DNA of 64,000 bases, taken from an uncultured Lachnospiraceae bacterium (GTDB lineage Bacteria > Bacillota > Clostridia > Lachnospirales > Lachnospiraceae). The stretch covers positions 1 through 64,000 of the forward strand of contig CANQNN010000013.1 in NCBI GenBank assembly GCA_947625205.1, in the 5' to 3' direction. The notes beneath the pieces were generated by a model. It was not told the DNA's origin. It did not search any database and worked only from the letters and a program-made list of their open reading frames with translations. A program made the translations under genes and the position numbers. Below, in pieces: positions 37,299 through 46,611 of this stretch. The number at the start of each line of letters is the position of its first letter. Position 1 is the stretch's first letter.

Positions 37299-38852
37299 TT
37301 AGATATAGTTCATCAGATTTGTCTGCATGATCTTGCTTGTCGCCATAAGCGCCGCCTCATAAGTGAGCTCGGAACTGGACAGTTCCGTTGCCACCTGCGT
37401 TACGTCGATGCCTTCGTTATCTGTCTGAAGCTCCTTGAATGTCTCCTGCTGACCCATCAGGCGCTCAGAGATCAGATCCAGCCTGCTTCCCCGTGACGCG
37501 TTGTTGGTGATAGCGATATTGTTATCATCCATATACTTCTGGTATCTCGTGATCTGGTTCTCGAACTGGGTGTGGATGTCGTCACGAATATAGCTTTCCG
37601 CTTTCTTCGCCGCCTCCAGCTTTTTGGTCCAGTTCTTATACTCATCGCTGTCTTCCGGAAATCCGGCCCGTTTCTCTTCGATATCGCTGATCTGAGTCTC
37701 AATACCCTTAAGCTGGTTCAGGCAGCGCTGGAAGTCGTCTATATCTCTCTTCACGTCATGGCTGAACACTTCATCGGTAGTGGTGTTCACCTGTATCTTC
37801 TGGTTAAATCCCACATCGTAATAGATATCCTGGGGGAGCGTATTGGCTTCGCTGTTATAGACAGTCGTCTTGGTCTTTCCGTCTCCCAGATTCTTTGTCT
37901 CTGTACACTCGAAATAATGTGCGGGATTGATATCGCCCTCAACCCAGGAGGATTTATCATAAGAAACCCGGAACGTCTGTCCCTCTTTGAAATTCGCCTC
38001 ATAATATTCTTTGCTGAATACCAACTCACCCGTGGAAGGAATATAGGCGATACCCGTATCGGTGCCGTCCGCAATAGCCCTGTATGCCGTATCGGCATCG
38101 GCATACTCCGTAATGACCGGCGCAGGGGTAAGCGGATTGCCCATGCCGTCCGTCAATGTCAGCTTGGAAGCGCCGTCCGCGCCCTTTGCGTCCAGATTAT
38201 CATAGGACAGCCGCATACGGTACATCTGCGTATGGGTAATGTCCTGCTCATAACTTTGGCCACCTACAACACCATCGCCGCCCTTATCATTATCCGTATC
38301 CAGAGTACTAAAATTCGTATAATTAAAGGAATCGATGTCGTCAAAGCCAAGCTTCTCGTTAATATGATAGGATGTAGCCTCCTCCAGCATCCTTTTTTCA
38401 TCCTCCGATGTAAAAGTGATCGGCGTGTCCGTCCTGTAGCCGGAGAAAACATAACGTCCTGCATAATCCACATTGCCGCTGGAATAGAACTCTTTCGTCA
38501 GGGACTCCATCTGTGTCAGGATAATATTCAGATCGTCCGAAGTCAGATCCTTGTTCGCCGCGCTTCCCGCCTGCTCATACAGATCCTTCAATATGGTCCC
38601 GAGCGTGTTGAGCGCATCCGCCGTCACCGTCAGCCAGTTATCCGCATCCGCAGCATTCTTCTCATAATACTGTGTCACATAGGTCACGTTGCTTCGAAGA
38701 CGCAGCGCCCTGATCGCCGTCACCGGATCGTCCGAGGGTCTTGCGATCTTACTCTGGGTAGTCATCTGATTGGTCAGCTTATCTTCCAGGATCTTATTCT
38801 GATTGAGGTTGTACAGCGAATTGTTTCGCATGATCTTGTTTGTGATTCTCAT
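37299..38852 (-). CDS. flgL: Flagellar hook-associated protein 3 FlgL
   Basis: MRITNKIMRNNSLYNLNQNKILEDKLTNQMTTQSKIARPSDDPVTAIRALRLRSNV. Confidence 0.92.
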   Translation of the reverse strand: MRITNKIMRNNSLYNLNQNKILEDKLTNQMTTQSKIARPSDDPVTAIRALRLRSNVTYVTQYYEKNAADADNWLTVTADALNTLGTILKDLYEQAGSAANKDLTSDDLNIILTQMESLTKEFYSSGNVDYAGRYVFSGYRTDTPITFTSEDEKRMLEEATSYHINEKLGFDDIDSFNYTNFSTLDTDNDKGGDGVVGGQSYEQDITHTQMYRMRLSYDNLDAKGADGASKLTLTDGMGNPLTPAPVITEYADADTAYRAIADGTDTGIAYIPSTGELVFSKEYYEANFKEGQTFRVSYDKSSWVEGDINPAHYFECTETKNLGDGKTKTTVYNSEANTLPQDIYYDVGFNQKIQVNTTTDEVFSHDVKRDIDDFQRCLNQLKGIETQISDIEEKRAGFPEDSDEYKNWTKKLEAAKKAESYIRDDIHTQFENQITRYQKYMDDNNIAITNNASRGSRLDLISERLMGQQETFKELQTDNEGIDVTQVATELSSSELTYEAALMATSKIMQTNLMNYI

Positions 38853-38872
38853 AGCTCATCATCCTCTCTTAA

Positions 38873-40726
38873 TTATACTCCGGTCTCCAGGATCAGTCTG
38901 TCATATACCTCTGTCAGTACCGAGATCATCTTGGACGCCAGCGTGTAGGAATTCTCGTACTTGATCAGGCTGACGGCTTCCTCGTCCTCGTCTACGCCGG
39001 AGATAGACAGCCTCTGATTGTCTATGTTGCTCTCAAGGCTTATATAAGTTGCGTAAAAAGTATCTGCATTGCTGGCATTCAGCATCGCATCGGACAGCAC
39101 GCACTCCAGGAAGCCGCTTGCATTTCTTCCCCGGAAGCTGAACTGGTTGATATCGTTTATCATGGAGATCACTTTGCGCACTTGATTGTTCTGCTCAACG
39201 CCGTCCTGCTCCGTACCGTCTGTAGTATCGTCATCCACATTCTCTCTCGTGCCGAGCCGTCTCGCATTCTTCATCAGCTCATCCGTGATCGTGATATTGC
39301 CCGCCGTAAGATAATAATATCCTTTACCGTTATGTCTTGAATCATTCAGCTCATCCTCTCTGTACTGTCCGCTGTTGTCCGGATAGCCGCCCGTAAAGAG
39401 GATTCCCGCATCCTCGCCGTCGCCGTCGAGTCCTTCGGTAAAAATATCGTTGACCTTGTGAACGAAATCCCTGATCCATTCATTCATCTGTGTCATATAG
39501 TAGGGAACACCCTGATAATTTACATCCTGGCCGATCGTTGCGCGTCTTCCGGTCTTGACTGCCGTGAGCGCCTGATCGCTTTTCCGGTTGTCTATGGTAA
39601 AGGTATACTGACCGTCGCCATCGTATGTCCAGTCGGTGAAATAGTAGAGCTGGTCACCTATGTTGATAACGCCTCCGCCGTCCGGCAGTTTACACTGTAT
39701 CATACTCTGCAGATACGGTTCCGTGGCGCTGATCGTCACCTCTGTAGTGCTGCCGCGGTAATTGATACGGGTGGCAGTACCGCTGTAGTACTCTCCGTTA
39801 TTGCCGTCACGCATCTGGATCAGACCCTTGAGCTCGCCGCCCATCGACTCATTGTATAATCCGAAATCGTTGCCATTGGTCCAGCGGATATCGTACAAAC
39901 CGTCTATATCTGTCTGATTGACCCTCTCATCAGCGCTGCGCGCCACGCACACAAGCTGGTTGTAATCGTTCATGTCAACCAGCGTCTGTCCGCCGGCTAT
40001 TCTCACAATATATCTGGTCGCGCCCGTGTCGTTGCCCCACTGGTCATAGATCGGCGACTCCTCTGTCTTAACGTCCACGACCGCAGACAGCTCATCTACC
40101 AGCGCGTCTCTCTTATCCCGCAGTTCATTGGCCGTCGCGCCTGTCATCTCGATCGTATTGATCTGCTTGTTGACCGTTGCGATATCCTGCGCGATGGAGT
40201 TGATATGATCCACGCGGATCTTGATCTCATCGTTTACGTCCGCCTGCAGGTCCTGCAGATCCCCGTACATATTATTGAAGTAATCCGTCAGACTCTTGGC
40301 GGAAGATATAAAGGATCTCTTGACCGAATCGTTGTTGGGATCGTTCGCCAGACTCTGAAGCGCGATCGCCATCTGATCGAAAATAGATGTAAAACCGGTC
40401 TTGCCGTCATCCTCCAGATAATCCTCTATCATCTTGCAGTAATATGCTTTTGTATCAAACTCGCCCAGCTTGGTTTCGTTCTGACGGTATTTCATGTCAT
40501 AGAACTGATCGCGGACCCGCTCGATCGCCAGCGTATTGACGCCCGCGCCCGCGCAGCCGTATGTGGCGAATACCCGCAGCGGATTCATCGCCTCCTGCTT
40601 TACCTGCTGGCGGCTGTAGCCCTCCGTGTTGGTATTGCTGATATTGTTTGCCGTCGTGTTGAGCGCCGCATTGGCAGCCCTCAGACCCGATGATGCAATT
40701 TCCAAACCAAAAAATGTAGATGGCAT
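38873..40726 (-). CDS. flgK: Flagellar hook-associated protein 1 FlgK (copy 1)
   Basis: FFGLEIASSGLRAANAALNTTANNISNTNTEGYSRQQV; C-terminal SLIKYENSYTLASKMISVLTEVYDRLI. Confidence 0.93.
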   Translation of the reverse strand: MPSTFFGLEIASSGLRAANAALNTTANNISNTNTEGYSRQQVKQEAMNPLRVFATYGCAGAGVNTLAIERVRDQFYDMKYRQNETKLGEFDTKAYYCKMIEDYLEDDGKTGFTSIFDQMAIALQSLANDPNNDSVKRSFISSAKSLTDYFNNMYGDLQDLQADVNDEIKIRVDHINSIAQDIATVNKQINTIEMTGATANELRDKRDALVDELSAVVDVKTEESPIYDQWGNDTGATRYIVRIAGGQTLVDMNDYNQLVCVARSADERVNQTDIDGLYDIRWTNGNDFGLYNESMGGELKGLIQMRDGNNGEYYSGTATRINYRGSTTEVTISATEPYLQSMIQCKLPDGGGVINIGDQLYYFTDWTYDGDGQYTFTIDNRKSDQALTAVKTGRRATIGQDVNYQGVPYYMTQMNEWIRDFVHKVNDIFTEGLDGDGEDAGILFTGGYPDNSGQYREDELNDSRHNGKGYYYLTAGNITITDELMKNARRLGTRENVDDDTTDGTEQDGVEQNNQVRKVISMINDINQFSFRGRNASGFLECVLSDAMLNASNADTFYATYISLESNIDNQRLSISGVDEDEEAVSLIKYENSYTLASKMISVLTEVYDRLILETGV

Positions 40727-40777
40727 ATCAATTCACTCCTTCCATCTTTCCGCCGACCCTGTCGCGGCCCTATCGTC

Positions 40778-42427
40778 CTACCGGCCAAGCACCGACAGTA
40801 TGTGGTCAAGCATCTCGCTGATCACATTGATGTACCGGCTCGATGCGTTGTATGCATTCTGATACCGGATCATGTTGGTGAGTTCCTCGTCCGAGGAAAC
40901 GCCGACCACCTGCTCTCTTGCGTTGAGGATAGAGTCGGTCGCTACCGTCTGCGTCACCTGCACGCCTCTCATGACCGATCCGCTGTTTGCAACCTGCCCT
41001 ATCAGATTCTTGTAATAATCCGTAAAAGACAGCGGCGTCTGTACATTTGGATTGAGCGTGTATATCGTTTCCTCGAATGCTTCCTTAAGCCTCTCCATCG
41101 CCGGGATATCCTCAGAATGTTCGTCTTTCCTGAATTTCAGGAGCGAAGGATTCTGACGGAGCTTCTGGTTGATGTTCAGATTGGAAGTCGTCCACGGATC
41201 ATTCTCGTTGATCCTGACAAACAGCTGATAGGGTTCTCCGTTCTCATCCCGCAGATATCCGGTCTCGTTATTGGGGTCCGCAGTCTCGGCGTCCCATTTG
41301 ATGACATCGTTGATCTTGGTAACAACGGCGTTGATCAGCTGGTCAAATTCAGCCTCTACGTTCATAATGACCGACTGGGAGATATGCTTATCATACCAGC
41401 CCTCCTCGTACTCGCCGTCCGTATTGATATTCTTTATATCCTGATAAGTGGCTCTGTGGTCTCCTCTGGCAAGAAGCATACTCTTGAGGGAGCCGATATC
41501 GGTATTCAGATCCGAAGAAACCGTCCGGGTCAAGTCAAAGACCTGTGCCGCCGCGATACTTTTCTCTGTAACGACCTTGTTGCCATCCTTATCATATGTA
41601 TAATTGGCAAGCATCGACCAGTACGGAGTGTAGAAACCTGTTGCGGGATCGGTGTAAAGCTCGACCTTATTGACCAGCCCGCCCTTGACCAGATCCACAT
41701 CCTCAAGTCTTACGTTCACATAGCCCGTCACGTCTTCGCTGAATGAAATATTGGCAAGCGTTGCCAGTTCATCCAGAAGATAATTGCGCCGGTCGCGAAG
41801 ATCATTGGCATGCTCTGCGCCGGCCTCGATCGCCACGATACGCTCATTCAGATCTTCTATCTGCTCCGCGTAGCTGTTGATCTTGTTTACATCACTGATA
41901 ATGGATTTATTTAAATTGTCCTGATACTGCCCCAGACTGTTGTAAACAGCCGAAGCCTTCGTGAGAAATTCATAAGAACGGGTCACGAACAGATTCTGGT
42001 TTACTGCGCTCGTGGGATCCTTGCTCAATTCCTGAATGGATTCCCACAGATTAGTCAGCGATCTCGAAAACTCATTGTTCTCGATCGAACCGCCTCCCTG
42101 CGCCTCGCCCAGAATATACTCTATTTCCTCCAGAGCGCCCGCCGAGACATCATAAAAAGCACTCCGTCCCGATTCACGGCGATAGTTTTTGTCCAAAAAA
42201 ATATCTCTTTCCTGTCTTGTGAGGGTATAATTGACACCACGACCGACCTGCTGCCAGTTAGGTCTTCCCTTGTAAGTCGTCGTATACGACCTTGTGCCCT
42301 GGGACACCTGCTGCCTGGTATATCCGGTGGTATCCAGATTAGACATGTTGTGCGCCGTTGTGTTCAGCGCATTATTTGAAGTCTGTAAGCCTGATACGCC
42401 TACCCAAAAACTGCCCATTAACGACAT
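40778..42427 (-). CDS. flgK: Flagellar hook-associated protein 1 FlgK (copy 2, divergent)
   Basis: SFWVGVSGLQTSNNALNTTAHNMSNLDTTGYTRQQVSQ; C-terminal NMIRYQNAYNASSRYINVISEMLDHIL. Confidence 0.92.
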   Translation of the reverse strand: MSLMGSFWVGVSGLQTSNNALNTTAHNMSNLDTTGYTRQQVSQGTRSYTTTYKGRPNWQQVGRGVNYTLTRQERDIFLDKNYRRESGRSAFYDVSAGALEEIEYILGEAQGGGSIENNEFSRSLTNLWESIQELSKDPTSAVNQNLFVTRSYEFLTKASAVYNSLGQYQDNLNKSIISDVNKINSYAEQIEDLNERIVAIEAGAEHANDLRDRRNYLLDELATLANISFSEDVTGYVNVRLEDVDLVKGGLVNKVELYTDPATGFYTPYWSMLANYTYDKDGNKVVTEKSIAAAQVFDLTRTVSSDLNTDIGSLKSMLLARGDHRATYQDIKNINTDGEYEEGWYDKHISQSVIMNVEAEFDQLINAVVTKINDVIKWDAETADPNNETGYLRDENGEPYQLFVRINENDPWTTSNLNINQKLRQNPSLLKFRKDEHSEDIPAMERLKEAFEETIYTLNPNVQTPLSFTDYYKNLIGQVANSGSVMRGVQVTQTVATDSILNAREQVVGVSSDEELTNMIRYQNAYNASSRYINVISEMLDHILSVLGR

Positions 42428-42447
42428 AGCTCTACCGTCCCCAACAA

Positions 42448-42966
42448 TTACTGCCTGGCGTCAAAGGCTTTGTTTCCCGTACCGATCACATCGCCGGTAT
42501 TGTATGCGCCCCGGTTGTAATTAGCCGTCTCGGGGGCTTTGTTCATCGACTGAAGAACGTTCATGCGAAACTGCACCATTTCCAGCGCCTGCTGGAGTAA
42601 TTCACGGTTCTGCTCATTGACCCGCTTCACGTTCCGTACATTTTCCTGCAGTCTGTCATGAACAGTTGCCAGTTTTGCCTGTTCTTCCGGCCTTGCCGCC
42701 AACATTTTGATCAAATCAACGATTTTTAAATTATTAACATCCTTGTTAAGCACATTCGCAATATCATTAATAGCTTCGGTCCTCTGGTCATCCAGACGGT
42801 TGATCCGGCTTACTATGATCTGCTCTTCATCCGTGATTTTAGCTAATTCCTCTAAGTCCTCAGACACAATGACGGGAGTTTTCTTTAAAGACAAGTTATG
42901 AAGCTGTTCGTACTCACTGTTCTCTTTTTCTAAAACGTCGATCAGTACTTCCATCAAACTTGCCAC
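42448..42966 (-). CDS. flgN: Flagellar export chaperone FlgN
   Basis: MASLMEVLIDVLEKENSEYEQLHNLSLKKTPVIVSEDLEEL; between flgM and flgK. Confidence 0.9.
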   Translation of the reverse strand: MASLMEVLIDVLEKENSEYEQLHNLSLKKTPVIVSEDLEELAKITDEEQIIVSRINRLDDQRTEAINDIANVLNKDVNNLKIVDLIKMLAARPEEQAKLATVHDRLQENVRNVKRVNEQNRELLQQALEMVQFRMNVLQSMNKAPETANYNRGAYNTGDVIGTGNKAFDARQ

Positions 42967-42990
42967 GTCAAATTCTCTCCTTCACTGTGC

Positions 42991-43272
42991 CTACAGACTT
43001 TCGATTTCTTCATACTTCTGCATCAACTTCTCCGCAAAGCTTTCGCCGCTCACCTGATAGGTGCCGTTCGCAATAGCCGCTTTGATGGGAGCCGTCAATT
43101 CTTCTCTGATATCATCCGCCGCCGCGATCGCGCTCTTGGCGGTCTGAATATCCTTACCGATACTGGAAATCTGTATCTTGTCAGAAGCAGCCGTCTTCGC
43201 TTTATCCTGCACTTTAGCCGGCTTTTTCGCATTATATAACTTCTGCACTTGCGTGTAAGCTTCGATACGCAT
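42991..43272 (-). CDS. flgM: Anti-sigma-28 factor FlgM
   Basis: KIQISSIGKDIQTAKSAIAAADDIREELTAPIKAAIANGTYQVSGESFAEKLM; RBS aaaggagag. Confidence 0.93.
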   Translation of the reverse strand: MRIEAYTQVQKLYNAKKPAKVQDKAKTAASDKIQISSIGKDIQTAKSAIAAADDIREELTAPIKAAIANGTYQVSGESFAEKLMQKYEEIESL

Positions 43273-43311
43273 AAGAGACTCTCCTTTCGCAAATAAATCT
43301 TTACACTATTT

Positions 43312-43339
43312 GTATCGGATGTTTTGCAAAAGACTTTAG
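43312..43339 (-). promoter_or_regulatory. Sigma-D/sigma-28-type promoter of the flgM operon
   Basis: Minus strand CTAAA-N16-CCGATAC; same 16-nt spacer as the hag and flaG sites. Confidence 0.83.
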
Positions 43340-43354
43340 GGCTGATCTCATTTT

Positions 43355-44236
43355 TTATTTTTTTGAACCGGCATACGCTCTTGCCGCCAGCTCAAGGCAT
43401 CCCATGATCCCCTGGTCGTCTCCGAGACTTGCTGGGACGATATAGCGCTCCATATCTTCCAGCTGCTTTGCCTGAATATATCCGCCCAGCAGCTGTGTGA
43501 CTTTGTCACGGATCAACGGGAAAAGCTGCGTCTGATGCATAACGCCGCCGCCCAGAATGATCATCTGCGGCGACAGGGTCAGGATATAGCCGGTAAGCGC
43601 CTGTGCGATATAATCCGCCTCCATGTCCCATACTTCCGGCCTGTCCGCAAGGTTTACCGCCCGGTCGCCCCATCTTTCTTCAATGGCGGGCCCGGACGCC
43701 AGACCCTCCAGGCAATTGTCATGATATGGGCATTTGCCTCTGTAAGCGTCATCGGCTCTTTTCCGGATCAGGACATGTCCGGCCTCCGGGTGCAGCATAC
43801 CGTGAAGGAGCTTTCCTTCTATATAAATGCCGCCGCCCACTCCCGTACCGACGGTGAGATAGATCACGCAGTCCGCTCCTTTTGCCTGTCCAAAGGTGAC
43901 TTCGCCAAGCACCGAGGCGTTTACATCCGTGTCAAAGCCGATGGGACAGCCCAGCGCGTTCGCAAAGCTTCCCACCATGTCAAAATCCCTCCACGCCAGT
44001 TTAGGCGTGGAGGTGATATAACCGTATCTCGGAGAAGACTTATCCAGATCAATGGGTCCGAAGCATCCTATTCCCAGCGCGTCCACACCGCGCTCTCTGT
44101 AGTAGGCGGTCAGCTCCGGTATCGTTTCTTCCGGGCTGCGTGTGCGTATTGACGTCTGCTCATATATCCTGCCCGTCTCGTCCCCTATGGCGCACACCAT
44201 CTTGGTGCCGCCCGCTTCCAATGCTCCCAGCTTCAT
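43355..44236 (-). CDS. ROK-family sugar kinase (fructokinase-like)
   Basis: LGALEAGGTKMVCAIGDE...YLTVGTGVGGGIYIEGKLLHGMLHPEAGH. Confidence 0.92.
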   Translation of the reverse strand: MKLGALEAGGTKMVCAIGDETGRIYEQTSIRTRSPEETIPELTAYYRERGVDALGIGCFGPIDLDKSSPRYGYITSTPKLAWRDFDMVGSFANALGCPIGFDTDVNASVLGEVTFGQAKGADCVIYLTVGTGVGGGIYIEGKLLHGMLHPEAGHVLIRKRADDAYRGKCPYHDNCLEGLASGPAIEERWGDRAVNLADRPEVWDMEADYIAQALTGYILTLSPQMIILGGGVMHQTQLFPLIRDKVTQLLGGYIQAKQLEDMERYIVPASLGDDQGIMGCLELAARAYAGSKK

Positions 44237-44247
44237 GTCCTCTCTCC

Positions 44248-46611
44248 TTACTGTTCTTCTTCCATTAAGTATATTCTCGATGCGAAATCCGGAAAATGCC
44301 TTACTTCACTGTTGTAGCCTGTCGCCGCAAAAGCCTGCTTCAATCTGACGCCGCCGTACATCAACGTGTCGCCATAAGCGCGCACATCCTCCTTCTCCCC
44401 GTCCATCTTGACAAATCTGGCCACCGTCCTGTGCACCAGCGAATCCTGTCTGATATGGATCGGAGATACCGTGTTGACCAGATCGCCGAATTCCCGCACA
44501 TCGTATTTCAGCGTGCGGTTATAAAAGTGATATTTTCTGTCCGGGTCAAGGCCTTTCGCCCTGTAGCACTCATACTGCGTGTTGGGAGTCACCAGCTTCT
44601 GCATCAGAAATCCCACAGCCTTCTTCCGGTCTGCGGACACACATGTCCACTCGGTCACATTGCCGTCCACACTGTCCGCAAAGGTTCTGCCTCGGTAAAA
44701 AGTACCCGTCTGGAGCACGCTGCGCCATTTCTTATATAATACGATCTGTTCCCTGACCGCGTCCAGTTCTTCTTTTTTCATATCGCAGAAATTGCACTCA
44801 TAACCGCATATGCCGAAGCACGCCACATTAAAGCGTGTCTCCAGAGGCGTGGTCCTGAGCGTCTGGTGATTCGGGCAGGAGGATACGTGGGCGCTTACGA
44901 CGGACATCGGATAGCCGTAACTGTAGCCTGTCTGGATCTGCGCGCGGCACAGCGCATCTGTGTCGTCACTCGCCCAGATCTGCGGGAAATAGCACAGGAT
45001 CCCCAGATCGAAACGGTTGCCTCCGGCCGCGCATCCTTCAAACAGAATATGCGGGAAACGATCTGTCAGCTCCTTCATACAGCGGTACAGCCCCATCACA
45101 TACCGGTGCGCCACCTCGCCCTGCCTGTCTGCCGGAAGCGCCGCAGAATAATAATCGGTAAAATTCCGGTTCATATCCCACTTGACATAAGAAATGCCCT
45201 CCGTGGAAAACACTTTGCTCATGGCCTCTATGATATAGTCCTGTACTTCCGTTCTTGTCAGATCGAGTATTCGCTGGCTGCGCCCCTCCGAGTGAGGTCT
45301 GTCCGGTATGGACAGCGTCCAGTCAGGATGCGCCCGGTACAGCCTGCTATTTACATTCACCATCTCAGGCTCCACCCAGATGCCGAAATCCATGCCCAGC
45401 TCTTTTATCCTGCGCGCCAGCCCCTCCAGGCCGCCGGGCAGTTTCTTACGGTTGACTTCCCAGTCGCCCAGCGACTGCGTATCATCGTCCCTTGTCCCGA
45501 ACCATCCGTCGTCCATGACGAACAGCTCCACGCCCACGCTCTTAGCTGCCCTGGCAAGCTTCAGGAGTTTGTTCTCATTGATATCAAAATACGCCGCCTC
45601 CCAGCTGTTGAGCAGTACCGGCCGTTCCCTGTGCTTCCAGCCGCCGCGCACGATATGCTCCCGCACGAACCGGTGCATGTTATGGCTCATGCCGTTACAG
45701 CCCCTGTCGGAATAGGTAAGCACCGCTTCGGGCGCCTCGAAATCTTCACCCGGACCGACCGTAAAACAGAAGGACTGCGGATTGATCCCCGCAACCACCC
45801 TCGTCTTGCCGTATCCGCTGACTTCAACGGCTTCATAGTGATTGCCGCTGTAGATCAGATTAAACCCGTAGCATTCTCCCGCATCCTCGGAAGTCTCCGC
45901 TCTGCTCAGCATGACAAACGGATTGGCGCGGTTAGATGACGTGCCTGTATAGGACGCATTCACGAGCTTTCCGCTTATGACACGCGTATCATTTTTATGC
46001 ATCTCCCGCGCCCACGCGCCGGTAAAGGTTGTAAAAACATATCCTGCCGTATCCAGATCAAGCTGCATGCTCATGAGCCTGTTAAGTCTGATCTCTTCGC
46101 CGCTCTCATTGATGAGCCTCGCGCTTCTTGTGATCACGTCGCAGTCCTCATACACATAATAGTGCAGCTCCAGCGCAAGCATATACTGACGGTCTCTAAG
46201 CGTAACGCACAGATGCTCTACCTCCGCCTCCCCGTCATAAGAGCCGGGAAGCGTTCTGTACGCTTCCTTTCCCATACTTATATCGGCTTTTTCAAACAGG
46301 AAATCAGACGTAAGGCTGCCGTCCGCATGGATCACTTCGATAAAAGGCTCCCGGATATCGCCCTTGCCGTATGAGGACATCTCCAGTCTGATGTCCTCCA
46401 GTGAAAAATTCATATTCTCACTGTTATAGACGCTGGTGTTGCCCGGCGCAAATGCATGGCGCTCGACCAACGCCTCCGCATCCTCGTCGCTCGTTACCGT
46501 GATCTTTCTTCCATAGTACAGGTGCTCCAAATGCCCCGTCTTCATAATGCGGAAACAGTATGTCGTATTGCCTGTCTCCAGCACAAAACACCGGTCATAT
46601 TTGTGAATCAT
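44248..46611 (-). CDS. GH36 alpha-galactosidase
   Basis: LFVMDDGWFGTRDDDTQSLGDWEVNRKKLPGGL...FGIWVEPEMVN...YVKWDMNRNFTDYYS...CAAGGNRFDLGILCYFPQIWASDDTDALCR. Confidence 0.96.
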   Translation of the reverse strand: MIHKYDRCFVLETGNTTYCFRIMKTGHLEHLYYGRKITVTSDEDAEALVERHAFAPGNTSVYNSENMNFSLEDIRLEMSSYGKGDIREPFIEVIHADGSLTSDFLFEKADISMGKEAYRTLPGSYDGEAEVEHLCVTLRDRQYMLALELHYYVYEDCDVITRSARLINESGEEIRLNRLMSMQLDLDTAGYVFTTFTGAWAREMHKNDTRVISGKLVNASYTGTSSNRANPFVMLSRAETSEDAGECYGFNLIYSGNHYEAVEVSGYGKTRVVAGINPQSFCFTVGPGEDFEAPEAVLTYSDRGCNGMSHNMHRFVREHIVRGGWKHRERPVLLNSWEAAYFDINENKLLKLARAAKSVGVELFVMDDGWFGTRDDDTQSLGDWEVNRKKLPGGLEGLARRIKELGMDFGIWVEPEMVNVNSRLYRAHPDWTLSIPDRPHSEGRSQRILDLTRTEVQDYIIEAMSKVFSTEGISYVKWDMNRNFTDYYSAALPADRQGEVAHRYVMGLYRCMKELTDRFPHILFEGCAAGGNRFDLGILCYFPQIWASDDTDALCRAQIQTGYSYGYPMSVVSAHVSSCPNHQTLRTTPLETRFNVACFGICGYECNFCDMKKEELDAVREQIVLYKKWRSVLQTGTFYRGRTFADSVDGNVTEWTCVSADRKKAVGFLMQKLVTPNTQYECYRAKGLDPDRKYHFYNRTLKYDVREFGDLVNTVSPIHIRQDSLVHRTVARFVKMDGEKEDVRAYGDTLMYGGVRLKQAFAATGYNSEVRHFPDFASRIYLMEEEQ

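Noticed and set aside
37572-38948. 458-aa plus-strand ORF
   Set aside because: Antisense to flgL; coding sense is unambiguous on the minus strand.
44866-45939. 357-aa plus-strand ORF
   Set aside because: Antisense to the GH36 alpha-galactosidase.
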